64,000 nt of DNA from Typhlomys cinereus (Eukaryota; Chordata; Mammalia; Rodentia; Platacanthomyidae): contig JALPQD010000089.1 of assembly GCA_023101885.1 (NCBI GenBank), positions 5,007,087-5,071,086 on the forward strand. The letters run 5' to 3'. A program made the position numbers and the translations under genes. The notes beneath the pieces were generated by a model. The model was not told the DNA's origin. It did not search any database and worked only from the letters and a program-made list of their open reading frames with translations. Below, piece by piece: positions 44,210 through 56,600 of this stretch. How positions within the stretch are numbered: position 1 is the first letter of the stretch; every line of letters starts with the position of its first letter.

Positions 44210-46879
44210 TATAATTTCTTACACATAAGATTTTTATACACACACATAAATGTATACAATGGTGCGATCTCACGATGGTGAGTCTACTCCTATATGGCAC
44301 TAGTACAATTGCCTGAATTTTGAATAATTCAGTAGACCATCTAGAGTAATTTAGACCCTGCAAATCCTCACAAAGTATATTAATTTAAGGAATCACATTG
44401 ATAATTGCTAACCCTTTCTTTGGGAAATCCAATACTGATTAACTCCAACTGATCCCCTGATAAGTATAATGGTATATTCCCTGATAAGTATAATAATTAT
44501 AATAATATATTTCATTATTCAATCACTTTTGTTTCAGGCACAAAGCTTATTTTTTTAAAGGAACACAACTGCATTAATAAGCACAGAAATACATTATCTT
44601 TTTGAAACCCACTGTTCTTTTCTCATGTTCTAATATCTTTATGGTTTTTGAGGCATAATAATAAACATGCTTATACATCTCATTAACTTTTTCTGAATAT
44701 GTTGATTGAGTGCTTAGATTAAAACCATAGTAATTCATAGTATTTATCTACTTCTATATTGAATCAATTACTAGAGTCTTTACATCTTTTTTAAACTCGA
44801 GAAATTTTGTTTATTAGTTTGCTTCAAAAATATTAAAGGGCTCAGACGCCAATTTGCATATGTCACTAGTTTAACTGAGCAAGGATTAGCAAATTAAAAC
44901 TTAATTATCTAATTTTTGCATAATTTTAGGAAAATTATATGCTTTGTGCAGATGACAGGTGGGAGGTAAGGCATTTAACTTGTGCGGAATTGAAGATTTT
45001 CTTGACTCTATGAATTTTAATAGAAAGATAACATTTAACAGTTAAAATGTGTGTCACACTGAATAGTTTCTGGAGCTACGGAAATAAGAAATTATTATAT
45101 GAAAGAGACCAGTGATAAACATTTAGTATTCAGAATGACACAGATGAAAGAGTTAGTTGGAAATGAGGGGGGACATTTTTTCACAAATAGATGTTATGAT
45201 TCATAGTGTATGCTGTGGGTTGTGAAACAATGGCAAGTTAATGAAATACAAATGCTAATTCATGTCTGCACAAGTATTTACAAAGATTTCACAGTAGGTG
45301 TTCACTCCATATATGGAGGCTTAGAAATGTTAACCTAGCATACATGGGCCAGGGTTTGGGAGACAACTATGTGATACCCAATGCCCTTTGGATCTTTCCT
45401 TCTAAAACCCTCAAAGCTATTGTCTGCCTAGTGATACCTGACTTTTTCCTGAAATATTCTTCTTCCTGTACTCTGTCAAACTCACTGTGGCACGAAATCA
45501 TTCTTCCACACTGGTACCACCCAGAGAGGTCTTTACTCATCCTCTTTTATTTTGTCCTCAGAGGGCTATGTAAATTTTTACACCTTACTGCAATGGCTAA
45601 TCACCTCTTTCGTTTTCCTCCATGTATTATGCAAATGAATATGTTAGTCTCTTCGGCTTTGTGTCTTTCCAACTGAAGACTGTTGAATGAATATGGAATG
45701 GACCACTTGCCCCCATGCTATCTAAATTCAGCTTATTCAAGCCCAATTAGAATAAAATAATTTTTCTTTTCATTTTATGTCAGGTATTTTTTGGTGGTGA
45801 CACGACACTTCATAACTTGGCCTTTAGGAAACATCTATGAGGAATTATCTAGCAAAGTCTGTAGGATATTGTCTTGACGGACCAATTAATATGAGAAGAT
45901 CCAGGCCATGGAATATTCCCCTAGGCAGGTGGATAAAGATGGAGAAAGCTGTTTCATAATTGACAGAATGGCGAATTAGAAGTTATGCTTTGGTTCATGA
46001 CCCTTTCTGAGCATTTCAGGTAGTTACAGCATGACTAGTTCCCTTGGCTTCTGTTGCAAGTTTAACTCTCTTGCCATAATGGACTGTAATCTAAAACTGA
46101 GAGCACGGATAAGATTCCCCTCATTTCCCTAAATTATTTGGGTCAAGTATTTATTAATTCATATGAAACTGAGACAATTTTGTACCAGATTAGCAGGGTG
46201 CTGCTGTGAAAATCAGACAATTTGCAAACAAGTTTAATCTATTATGAGATTAAAATTTTGTTACTTGGCATTATGTTTGGTTCTAATAAGTTTGCTAGCA
46301 TCGGTTATTGATTGCTCAGTTTACCTTTTAGGAATGTATAGGTTGCCATGATATTAGAGACTAGTTTATTCAGAAAACAATGGTTTGATATATCAGACAA
46401 AGATTAGACATGCTCACTTAGCCAAACTAGAAAATTCTTCTTCTTCAAATTAGTGATAATAGCCATATTAGTCTCATAATTTTGCAAATGTTCAAATGAC
46501 CATAACCAATCATGATGTTTATATATGCTACATATATATGTGTATATATATGTATGTATGTATGTATTTCAATTATAGACATGCAAAAGTAGATTCATAA
46601 TATCTAATTTTGCCAGTAGTCAAAAGCTATTTTCCTTTCCCTCACAGGAAACTACCATGCCATAATCTCCCATAATTAGTTGCAGAAAAAGAATAAAATC
46701 AATACATAGTATAGTCATAGTGACACGTTCACAGTAATATACTTTATAATATTCCGTGCATGCTTTCTGTGCAGTCATATTGAATGAGATCAAACACTGC
46801 TGTTATTCTTATTGACTGTGTTTTGGCCAAGTGAGAAAACTTTTGTCTTTTAAAATTAATGTACTTGGGGAAAATGTCA
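44210..46879. other. mostly unique DNA, possible conserved non-coding stretches
   Basis: No gene. 44860-44950 carries an octamer-type ATTTGCATAT with several TAATT homeodomain-like cores, and 46030-46300 has similar composition without recognisable repeats. Both look like candidate conserved non-coding DNA, which cannot be tested here. A frame at 45344-45676 (110 codons) has no recognised domain. A (TATG)n stretch lies at 46530-46568. Confidence 0.4.
46530..46568. repeat. TA/(TATG)n simple repeat
   Basis: catatatatgtgtatatata followed by four TATG units. Confidence 0.9.
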
Positions 46880-47186
46880 GGGGTGGGAGAGATGGCTAAG
46901 AATGTAAATCCCTTGAGGTACAGAAGTGAGGACTTGAGTTTGAACATATACACATATCTGTTTAAAGCTAACTTGCTAGTACTTGTCCTTAATCCCAATA
47001 CTTCTGTGATATGATGAACAACAGAAACAGAAACAGACAGATGACAGTTCACCGACTAACTATACTGGTTACACTATGATGGACAAAAGACCCTGTCTCA
47101 AATAAAGTGCAAAGTGAAAACCAACACCAGGGCTTGTCCTCTGACCACTGCAGTGCTTCACAGCATGCATGTGAGCCTATATTCAA

Positions 47187-47219
<33 letters not shown>
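46880..47219 (+). mobile_element. B4 (RSINE1)-like SINE, old copy
   Basis: The tRNA-like head gagagatggctaagaatg and gacttgagtttgaacat are followed by a B1-like part (cttaatcccaatacttctg ... aaaagaccctgtctcaaata) and a tail (ggcttgtcctctgaccac) with (CA)n at 47190-47218. This is the B4/RSINE1 order on the plus strand. Confidence 0.75.
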
Positions 47220-47220
<1 letters not shown>

Positions 47221-48246
47221 CAAATGAACAAACACAAAGTAAGTATAATGCTTACTTCAGTTGTAGCCCTCTGAAACTCACTTTATCCATCCTTTTTTCC
47301 TGAACTGTAATGCACTTGACCCTTTAAATGGCCATGTGTATACTGTACTCTAATAACACCTGCAGTTGAAAACTAATGCAGCTAATTATTATAATGATCC
47401 CTGCTGATTTTGCAGAGATTTGAGCCCCACCTGGCTTCAGACCTTGCTTCTCTCTCCAGTGCACTGAGTTTGTGCATATAATCTGCTCTCCTTTCACCTT
47501 GGAAGGTTTTAGGGCAGAAAATTTTCAGAGTTCCTTGATCATCAGCATAAATCTCTCTTTCCAAAGTGTTGTCCACTCAGAACATGTCGTTAACATACTA
47601 TTTCCTCAGGATCAAATCATTTGCTCCTTGAATGCTTTCCTGACCAAGACCAAAGTGCCAGCTTACATGTTTTTTCTTAATATGTCACATTCTGAACTGC
47701 TTTTGCTTGCGATCACTCAAACCCAGGCATTAACTTCATTTTTTTACCATTACTCTTCGCCTATTTCAAACCACTTCATCTTCTAATCTTGATCCAAGTC
47801 TTCTTGTGACACAGCAAAGAGAAGAATCTGTTACAAACCAAGATACTTCATCCTGGCAGGTTTTTGTTCAACAGTATCTGGGTTTCCATTTTATTTTTAC
47901 ATATGATAAATCCCTAAGGCTCCTCCCATATCACCCTCTTTCCAGATCTGTGTTCCAGCATTCTTCCATCTGCATGGCTTTGAATGCCACCTCAAGATAT
48001 ATTTGGGTAAAATATGTGGAATTTCTGAAATTTAAGAAAAAAATTCTCATTAAAATTATTACTTCACCCAAATTAAATCAACTTGTGTGATTACATCTGC
48101 ATTGCAACAAATCAACCATTAGTGAGAATAAAAATATTTTCTCTTAGTAGTTATTCTATCCTCACAATCTAGAACAAAGTCTACCTAATAATATTGAGGC
48201 ATCTGGTGAAAGCTTAATGAAGGTGTTATTACATGCAATGAGGAAT
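47220..48246. other. unassigned
   Basis: No gene. Frames at 47472-47786 and 47806-48090 lack recognised domains. The pyrimidine-rich composition might hide an old LINE or LTR. Confidence 0.4.
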
Positions 48247-48480
48247 AAAAAGAGGGAAAAGGAAGGAAGGAAGGAAGGTAAGTGGGAGGGAAGGAAGGAT
48301 GGAGGGAAGGAAAGAAAGAAGGAAGGAAAGACGGAGGGAATTAAAGAAGGGAAGAAAGGAGGCAGGGAAGAGGAGGAGGAAATGAGGGAAGGAGGGAAGA
48401 AATTAAGGAGGAAGGGAGGGAAGGAAGAAAGGAAAGGAGAAAGAAATCAGGAAAGGAAGGAAGGAAGGAAGGAAGGGAGA
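48247..48480. repeat. (GGAA)n polypurine tract
   Basis: About 235 bases nearly all purine on the plus strand, built of GGAA, GGAG and GAAA units with pure GGAA runs near 48262-48278 and 48453-48475. The Lys/Glu/Gly-rich frame across it is not a gene. Confidence 0.95.
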
Positions 48481-48613
48481 CTCATCACACTTATTGGTTA
48501 CCATGAGTCGGATACACAATGGGACCTTATTAAATATTATTGATTAAGCAAATCAATTTAAATTGAATGAATATTGTTGATCACTATTGAATTAAGACAG
48601 TTGAAATTGTTAG

Positions 48614-48626
48614 TCTTCCATTTTAT
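48614..48626. repeat. target-site duplication (left) of a SINE
   Basis: tcttccattttat, identical to 48933-48945. Confidence 0.88.
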
Positions 48627-48670
48627 TTTTTTTTAATTTTAAAAGTTTTATTATTATTATTATTTATTCA

Positions 48671-48710
<40 letters not shown>

Positions 48711-48932
48711 TGTGTGTGTGTAGAACCACGGACGAATTCGGGAACCACCATGGACGCCTCCACCTCCCTGTTTACTCTGCCCCGGGATTCACAGGCTCTG
48801 CCCTACCAGGACCAGAAATGCAAGCCGCCCCCACTTCCGCCCGGCGTCTATACGTGGGGTCTAGGATCCGAACTCAGGACCTTCCACCTGCAAGGCAGAG
48901 GCTTAACCCCTGAGCCACCTCTCCAGCCCCAA
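48627..48932 (-). mobile_element. young tRNA-derived SINE
   Basis: Same family as 41101-41371, reverse strand, with a long T-rich tail and (GT)n at 48675-48720. Body landmarks gaaccacggacgaattcggg, accaccatggacgcctcc, tctatacgtggggtctagga and head end cacctctccagcccc are almost unchanged from the reference copy, so it is recent. A 13-bp target duplication flanks it. Confidence 0.95.
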
Positions 48933-49101
48933 TCTTCCATTTTATATATTATATATTTTATGTCTTAATTTTCAATTCTTTCCATTTTTATAAATGAAAT
49001 CCAGTTCTTAATTTTGAGTTATCATTTTCTTACTACAAACAGCTTTTGCTGGGTTTCCAAGTTTGGGTTTTTACATGGGCTTTAATGATTTCTATAGAAG
49101 G

Positions 49102-49116
49102 CTATACACTTCATTT
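49102..49116. repeat. target-site duplication (left) of a SINE
   Basis: CTATACACTTCATTT, identical to 49397-49411. Confidence 0.93.
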
Positions 49117-49396
49117 CTTTTTTTTTTAAGTTTTATTATTTATTCATTGTGCGTGTATATGTGTGCGCATGTGTGTATGTACGTGTGTGTGTAGACGGGC
49201 GAATTCGGGAACCACCATGGCCGCCTCCATCTCCTTGTTTACTCTGCCCTGGGATTCACAGGCTCCGCCCTACCAGGCCCGGAAACGCAGGCTGCCCCTG
49301 CTTCCGCCCGTAGTCTATACATGGGGTCTAGGATCCGAACTCAGGACCTTCTGCCTGCAAGGCACAGGCTTAACCCTTGAGCCACCTCTCCAGCCC
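49117..49396 (-). mobile_element. young tRNA-derived SINE
   Basis: Second reverse-strand copy only about 170 bases after the previous one. It has gacgggcgaattcgggaac, accaccatggccgcctcc and gtctatacatggggtctagg, with the head end cacctctccagcccc. The 15-bp target duplication is perfect and differs from that of its neighbour, which shows independent insertions and not a tandem duplication. Confidence 0.95.
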
Positions 49397-49507
49397 CTAT
49401 ACACTTCATTTATATAATAAGCATTCACATAATGTTGCAGATACTATGCATGTTCCTGATAAAATAACCATCAAATGGCTTAAGGAAACAAGGTGTTTAT
49501 TCTTTTA

Positions 49508-49730
49508 CAGTAATCTGGCTACATTTCTTAGTCCAGCATAACAGAAGAGCTCATACCAACATTGAAAGGCTGAGGGAACTGGGCACACTATATCCATGTA
49601 ATAGGTGTGAAGAGGGACTGAAATTGCTCAGAATTTGTGAGCCACCATGGCTATGTGATAAATAAGATATAGTTAATTCTAAAAGTCTGAACTCTCTTAA
49701 ATTGTAAGATCCTGTCAAATCAGTTAAATA
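49508..49730 (-). mobile_element. unclassified repeat, copy 1 (diverged)
   Basis: Words such as ttcttagtccagc, aacattgaaaggctgaggga and actatatccatgtaat match copy 2 (49759-50102) in the same order, though diverged. The family is discussed under copy 2. Confidence 0.6.
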
Positions 49731-49758
49731 TTTAAGCATAGAAAACACATTCTTAAGA

Positions 49759-50102
49759 TAGTCTGGTTACAGTTCTTAGTCCAGCTTGGCAGAAGATGTC
49801 AATATCAAAGGGCCAAGGGAACTGGCTATACCATATACATGTAACTGCTGAGAAGAACGATCCTTACAGAGCAGCATGTCTGGCCAAGTGTACACAAGGA
49901 TGCCACATTTCTCAAACAGTTCCTCCATTCTATTCACCTGCCCAAGGACTAGCCACACCCACCTTGGGCTGAGCCCTCCCCATCTGCTAGACAATCTCCT
50001 ACAAATTTGCTCTGGGCTAAACTCAGCTACCAATTCTCTACAAATGTGCCCAGAGCTCAAACTCTTAACTGTCAAGTTGACACCTGTGTCTAGCTATGAC
50101 AC
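49759..50102 (-). mobile_element. unclassified repeat, copy 2
   Basis: Read on the minus strand it begins near acaggtgtcaacttgacagt, passes gtagagaattggtagc, ggtgggtgtggctagtcc and tggccagacatgctg, and ends near gctggactaagaactgtaac. The ttgtcaacttgac start recalls a common rodent mid-repetitive type that I cannot name. About 340 bases. The minus-strand frame across it (49776-50075) has no recognised domain. Confidence 0.6.
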
Positions 50103-50195
50103 ATAGGAAATGTTACTCAGGTATTTTGTTTATGGATGTGTGCTAGAACTTTCTTGCTTTTATCATGCATATTTGGTAGGTGTCATATTTACATG

Positions 50196-50490
50196 CAGGT
50201 GTCAACTGGATGGTTGAATAGTTGAGCAATGTAGAAAATTAGTAGTTAAACTCAGAGAGAACCAGTAGGAGACTATATAGTTGAGAAAGGAGGTTGAGAA
50301 GGATGGTTGAGAGAGTTGGCATACCATTGTATACTTGGTCAGATATAAAGTTATGGCAAAAAATATGTATCCCTCTGAGTCATTATGTGACTATAGTGTC
50401 GCCAGTTTCCTTAGCTCTCAGTGTTATTGTAGACTTTCCTGCCATGCTGGATAAAGAACTATACCTGGACCATCATAATAGAAAATAAAG
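50196..50490 (+). mobile_element. unclassified repeat, copy 3 (inverted)
   Basis: On the plus strand, gcaggtgtcaactggatgg, gtagaaaattagtagtt, ttggcataccattgtatac, ttggtcagata and ccatgctggataaagaacta follow the same order as copy 2 read on the minus strand. It ends near an aaaataaagacc poly-A-like signal. It therefore forms an inverted pair with copy 2, with about 95 bases between them. Confidence 0.6.
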
Positions 50491-53400
50491 ACCCGTTTTT
50501 CCTTTAAACTGTTTTGTCATGATTTTATCAGCAGCCATGAAGAAAATTTGCTACAGTTTTGCCATTATGGCTCTGTTCTTGCTTTCAAACAAGCAATCAT
50601 AGTTTTGCTTTATTCATTCATGCAGAAAGCAAACAAACTTTACTGCTTGGGTATGAAAATACATTTAATTTAATTTCGATTATATTAGGAAACAGCTCCC
50701 AATATGTTGGTTTTAGAAATGCACGTCAACATTTGGCATGTGGATGCTCTATGTAAATGTAAGCTTTTAACGGAGCTTCAATTGAACAAATTATAGTTTT
50801 TGATTATAATTTATGGGAGCTTTATAAATATCTATGACTTTATAGTCAGTGTTTTTATATTACCCTTGAATTACTAACTGCCTTTTTCAGTTATAAATAT
50901 GAAGATATATTGTCACAAAGAAGAAATATTCACCCTCGAATGGACATGTGGCTAACAGTAAATAATGACATGAAATACCTCATCAACTGAGACGGCATGA
51001 TTTTTCTTGGACCTCATTTATTTTGATGAAAATTTGAAATTACAAGGAAATACTCTTCTGTGTAGAAGTGGTCTTAGATATGGCAGATATGTGACCATCT
51101 TCAAGAAACATTTCTCAAAAAAAGAACTTGATTTTGAAGCTCACCAGATCTGGATTTGGCTGCTACCCAACCCATGATATGACTCAAACCAGGATTCTGG
51201 ATACATTGTTTAAATATTCCAAACCTAAAATGCATCATTTATAAAAAGAGTATATTAAACTAAAGATTATTTCGATTGTAATCCATGCATACCATATAAC
51301 AATTTGCTCCTATAAGATAATGTAGATGTTGGTGATCTGGTTTGGCCTTTATGAGCAGAGCGCCTACCATCACTTCCCCTTGGTCATTATAACTGAAGTT
51401 TCACTCTGTAAGATGAAGAATAATATTTAGATTTTATCATTTCACAAAAATTAGTCAGTGCTAATCCCACTGTAGGAATAAAAGTCTAAAGACACAACGG
51501 TATTAAGTTTTCCTGTTAAATATCACAAAAATAGTATTGTTGAATCAAAATATGTGAACGAGCACCACTCAGTAGCATGAAGATGTCAAGAAATTCAAGT
51601 AATTATTGTGTCTGAATTGGAAAACAATTAAATGGACAAGAGCAAAATGCACACAATAGTGTTTCCATCACCAAGATGACACTTGCTGATGTGAAACCCA
51701 TTACACAAAAGCAAGATAGAAGCAAAAGGTAGTAATTATGTCATGATATGGAGCTTGTAATGATAGAAACAAATTATTACGTGTAAGTGAAGTCGAGACA
51801 TGGAGTAATTTATTCTACTTTGGAGTTATGGATTCTCATACATGACAACTAATATTTACTCACTTATTTAAGAAGTGACTGGAAAGCCTTGAAAGATGAT
51901 CACATTTATAAATGCATTGCCTGGGCTTAAATACTTTGGTTATCACAGGGCTTGTGAATTTAACGAGACTCTTTCCCCAAAAAATCACCTCATAGATTTT
52001 CTATTTACTTTTCCTTATATAGCATCCCCTTAATTGGATTAACCCAAAAATTTATGTGACCATAGTGGTGAGTTCAATTAAGGAAAATCCTAGATGGAAA
52101 ATGATAAAACATATTATTCCTTTATAAAGAAATCTTAATTTAAAAGAATCACCAAATTGTTACCAAAAATATCTTTAGGGCAAATATAAACAATAGAAAG
52201 AAGTTCGAAAGATATAGGTGATGGCAGTTTCTTAGGTCAACAAGGAAAAATGTAATTTTAAGAAATGAGATTGGCTGTGAAATCAGCAAGTAGCAATAAT
52301 AATCACCACAACAGGTGATCATCAGTGTAATAGTGGCATGAACATCAATAGGCAAAGGTTTTAAGTCTTGAGATATCTCCTAGCCCACTGTGCTACAATT
52401 TGAAATATGACGCTTAATGGTCATGTCTTGGAAAATTGAATCTATAGCATAGCAGTGTTGGGATCTGGCATCTTTACAAGGGTGTTAAACCAGTAGGTCT
52501 CTGTCCTCATGGATAAATTGTATTACCAAATTCTGTTGGGGCAAGTATATTTTTAACAATGTGATGGTGTAACTTAAATGTAAAATCACAAGTTAAGGAA
52601 TTTACACAGACTGGCCATATGCACATTTTGCCTAATCTAAGATTAAAAAGATTGCAAATTTTACTGTATACCTATCATGAAAATTGAAATGACATTTTTA
52701 AAGTTATTTCAGTTATTAGCTATTATTTTCTAGGTAGATATGCTACAAAGGGAACCTGCTCCTACATTATCTACATTAAATCTCCACAGTTCTGCTAATG
52801 TTCCTTCATTGAATCAGTCCTTCTGAGTAATATGTTAAATCCTGCATCTTCAGTGTTCTGTTTTATTATGATATCCAAAGAATTAATATTGTTCATTTCT
52901 GATCTTTAGTTACATTGTCCTATCAATACAAATAAAAAAAAAAACCATAAATATCCATAGTCTAACCAGAAAGCCACACATTAAAAAAAGATAGCTTGTA
53001 TTCCAGAAGTTTCAAATCCCTCTATGGAGATTAAATGTTGATATAAACCCACATGTTTTCAGTGCAGGTAGCATGCACATTGATAGTATGAGGCTTGTCG
53101 ATTTGCCTCTTAATTGCTTCTCAAGCTGTCTTGACATCTTGAGCTCCTCACTCCCCATGTAACCCACTTCTCTTCACCTGCTGAAGCTCAGCAGCTCCAC
53201 GTAACTCATGCCGTGCAGCCTCTGCTTCTTCAAACCTCAACTCTGTTTCAGTGGCCCTGGTTCAGGTTCTCAGCTCCAAGTGGGAGCAGTGCAGACTTTA
53301 CTGGAAAAGTCCAATCATACATGCACTTCCCCTCGGTTAAACTGCAGAAGTCAGGCTGTTAAATCAGAGCATTTTTTTTAATTCAAGTGTAATCACATTG

Positions 53401-55488
53401 TGCCTATAGGAAAATTGCATCAGTATCTCCACATTATACATGACATTAAGAGCTATTTTGTTATCCAGAGGGCTTCATTTTCTACCTCTCTTATCACATA
53501 GTGTACCAACCTCCATACCCAGGTGGTTGCCTTCTTTTGAATACATACTTCATACATTAGTAAACAACACACTATCCATCCAAACTCAAAGCTGACTTCT
53601 ATGAATTGCAACACAAAGGAAACTTTCATAAGATTATACATAGTAAATCTCCCTTGACAATTTTTATTTGAAAAACAGTATGGCTTTAACTGCTTTAACA
53701 TGGAAATTTTTGTAATAATTTTATTTTATAAACTCTGATAAGAATAAAATTCATTTATATGTGTACAGATTTTCATATGCACATATATAAGACATTCGCA
53801 CCCAGTGTCTAGAACTTACCATATAGCTTTTCTAATCATAGAGTTTTTTTGATCAGATGATAACACAGAATATATAAGAAAAGAAGACATGATGGAAAAT
53901 AAAATGTGCATAAATCACAGTGTTGCTGGAACCAATATTGTTCTTTTTGTCCTATCCTTAACTTGGTATCTGATGAATATTTATTATAGCTACAGCCAGA
54001 ACCACATTCTTTCTATATTCTAGCTAGCTTCTTTAATTTCATATTATATCCACTTTTATGAAACATCACAGAGATAATGAGAAATAGCTCTACATATTCA
54101 CTAGATTCCACAAAGCAAAAACAGAATAATTTATTCAACTAGTGTCATGTTGTTGAGTATTTAAAATTAATGAAATATTAAACATTATGATAAATGAATG
54201 TGATAAGTATATCTATGTATACATATATACATACTCATATGCTTCATAGATGAATTGCTTCAGCTTATTTTATTATGTTACTCGGAAGACTTCATGGTTG
54301 TAGTAAACAAATTATTTCTTCCAAAATAATGTAAAGTGTTTTTCATCACCACCAAGAGGTAAAGAGTTATTGTTTCCTTCTTCCCTGGCTGACATTTGAA
54401 TTAAGAACTGTATTTGTTTACCCAGATTACATAATATGTTAAACCATTGATTCCTTAAGCAGAGAATCTTGCATTTTGCACTTTCAAAATTACCTGTCAC
54501 CATTTAGAATTTCCAGTAATACAGCCAGAATGTGTCAATGCCTTCCAGAATAGTAAATGGATGTTTGTTTGAAATTCTTACCAGAGAGATCATTCAATAC
54601 TAACTATCAATCTTTACAATTATTTCATTTTTCTTCAGTTATCTTCTCTTTTATATTGCCATCATCTTCATTTGTTGTCCAAGTGCGTAAGACCATTGCT
54701 TAGCTCTTAAGATAACTCACAATGTACAAAGTACGTCAGCCACATAACAACTATTCTGTTGGTCTTTTCTTAAACATTTAAAAGTATATTTTTATGTAAA
54801 TAAAACATTGGAATGTTCACTTTAAAATTGTTTAAGTAAGCACAATAGCATTACATGGAGAAATCTAAGATATGAAATTTAAAAATTCTTTTTTCCACAC
54901 ATTTTACATGCCTTTCTTTTCCTGTTTATTTTCTTTTCTTCCTTCTTATGTATACTTCTTATTCGTTCCTCCATTGATGCATGTTAGCTGATTCTTACAT
55001 GTTCTCAGATTGTTATGCTTCTAGGGCATTCATTATATGGAAGGAACTTAATATTTAACAATCCATCAGCTTGCATTTGGTTCCTATAGTGAGTAATTTA
55101 GGATCCACAATGCTCACCTTTGATTACTAAGGAAAGCTCTGGAATTTCTCAAAGAAGTCTATCCTATTTGTATTTCTTGCTTTTTTTATACTTTATTTAA
55201 ATTCACCAAGCAGTATGAAACAAATACATATTATACAGGAAAGTAAAATAGACTAATCTGAAAGAAGAAGACATTATTTCACCACATCATAGAAAACTTA
55301 TCCCCTTAATTTCCCTTTCAATGCTTGGGTCCTTTTTCTCCCATCTGTTTGAAGCAGGTAATAATCCGATAATTTTCTGTATTGGTTTACTTATGAAAGG
55401 ATAGATTAAATCATCTTATCCTGACACTGTTACTTAATATCATAATTACTTGTTGTACTTTGCAAAAATCAAACACAGCAGCTCTCTC

Positions 55489-55549
<61 letters not shown>

Positions 55550-56462
55550 TTCTTGTGCGTGTGTATGTATGTATGTAGTATGTGCATGTATATGATTTAC
55601 CTCTCATGGACAATGCCCATGTCTATGCAGTAGTATTTTCCTACTCTGATCTCTTTGTAGCTGTTATGTTGGAATGCTAGTACTTTTTTCTCTTTAGCAA
55701 CTTGATATTTGCAAAAAAGTAGATTAAAAATTTTTTAAAATTTATTAGGAGTCTGATTCATAAGTGAATTAATCTATCAAGTTGCAAAGCCTAAGCAAAT
55801 ATTGTGGATCCACTAAGTACATGGCTTTCCCATTTTCCTTTCAGGTCAGTGGATAAATCTTTCTCTTTATATTTCATAAATGCCTGAATTTAGTTAGCAC
55901 TGGTTAGATTGTACTGCATTCTTTGTCTTCTGATACGGTGTTTGTTTTATGTTTTAAACCAGAAAGTGCATGTCTGCACACCATATTTATTTTTCATTGG
56001 AAGCACTGGATGATAGTTTTTTTTTAAGTGCAATGTTCTTAACAATGACTATTTAAAATGTCTTCAACCACAAAAAGTCAAATCTTTCAAAATTCCTAAA
56101 ATTCCCACCTGATAACTAGATGTCAGAGCTTGGAAAGAAGATAATGCGTTAAAACTATGCTGTTCACTGGCATTTAGATCAATTTTCTTTCCTATTGAAT
56201 GTTAGCACTCCTGTATTTTCACTAATATATCTACAGGCAGAAGGAAAAACCTCTGATAGTTGTTTTAATTGTAGTTCCTGGATATTGCTTCCAGTCATCT
56301 GAGTCTTGATATTGTTACATTTTTGGTTAGTTACTCATTTTCCTTTCAGTGCAACATTTGCTTTGCGTGGCATCTATCGCTCTAGGTAGCCATGTTTCTG
56401 TTTATTCCTCTATGATCTTCTCTTCTTTTCTACATCTGTCAGGTTTTGCTTTTCTGTTCTCT
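50491..56462. other. unassigned AT-rich DNA
   Basis: About 6 kb with no gene and no repeat that I can name, apart from the CT/TA microsatellite at 55482-55547. 53080-53330 is less AT-rich and unrecognised. Short frames (such as 52149-52355 and 53453-53701) have no recognised content. Confidence 0.5.
55482..55547. repeat. (CT)n(TA)n microsatellite
   Basis: (CT)n with one GT interruption to 55519, then (TA)n to 55547. Confidence 0.97.
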
Positions 56463-56600
56463 CGTATTTTCCTGGGACAGATTCTCACAACGGAACCCTG
56501 AAATGCCTTGGCTTTCCATTCTCCTGTCTCCACCTCCAAGAGTCCTGAGATCTGGTATCACAGCAGTGTTGTACTCACTGTGCTTATCTAACTCTTTATG
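56463..56600 (-). mobile_element. degenerate B1-like fragment (tentative)
   Basis: On the plus strand ctcctgtctccacctccaag, agtcctgagatctggtatca and acagcagtgttgtactcact follow the B1 reverse complement (ctcctgcctccacctcccaag, tgctgggattacaggc, gtgtgccacca). Confidence 0.45.

Noticed and set aside
45344..45676. 110-codon frame
   Set aside because: No domain, no splice or start context, and AT-rich unassigned surroundings.
48217..48543. 108-codon Lys/Glu/Gly-rich frame
   Set aside because: Translation of the GGAA polypurine tract.
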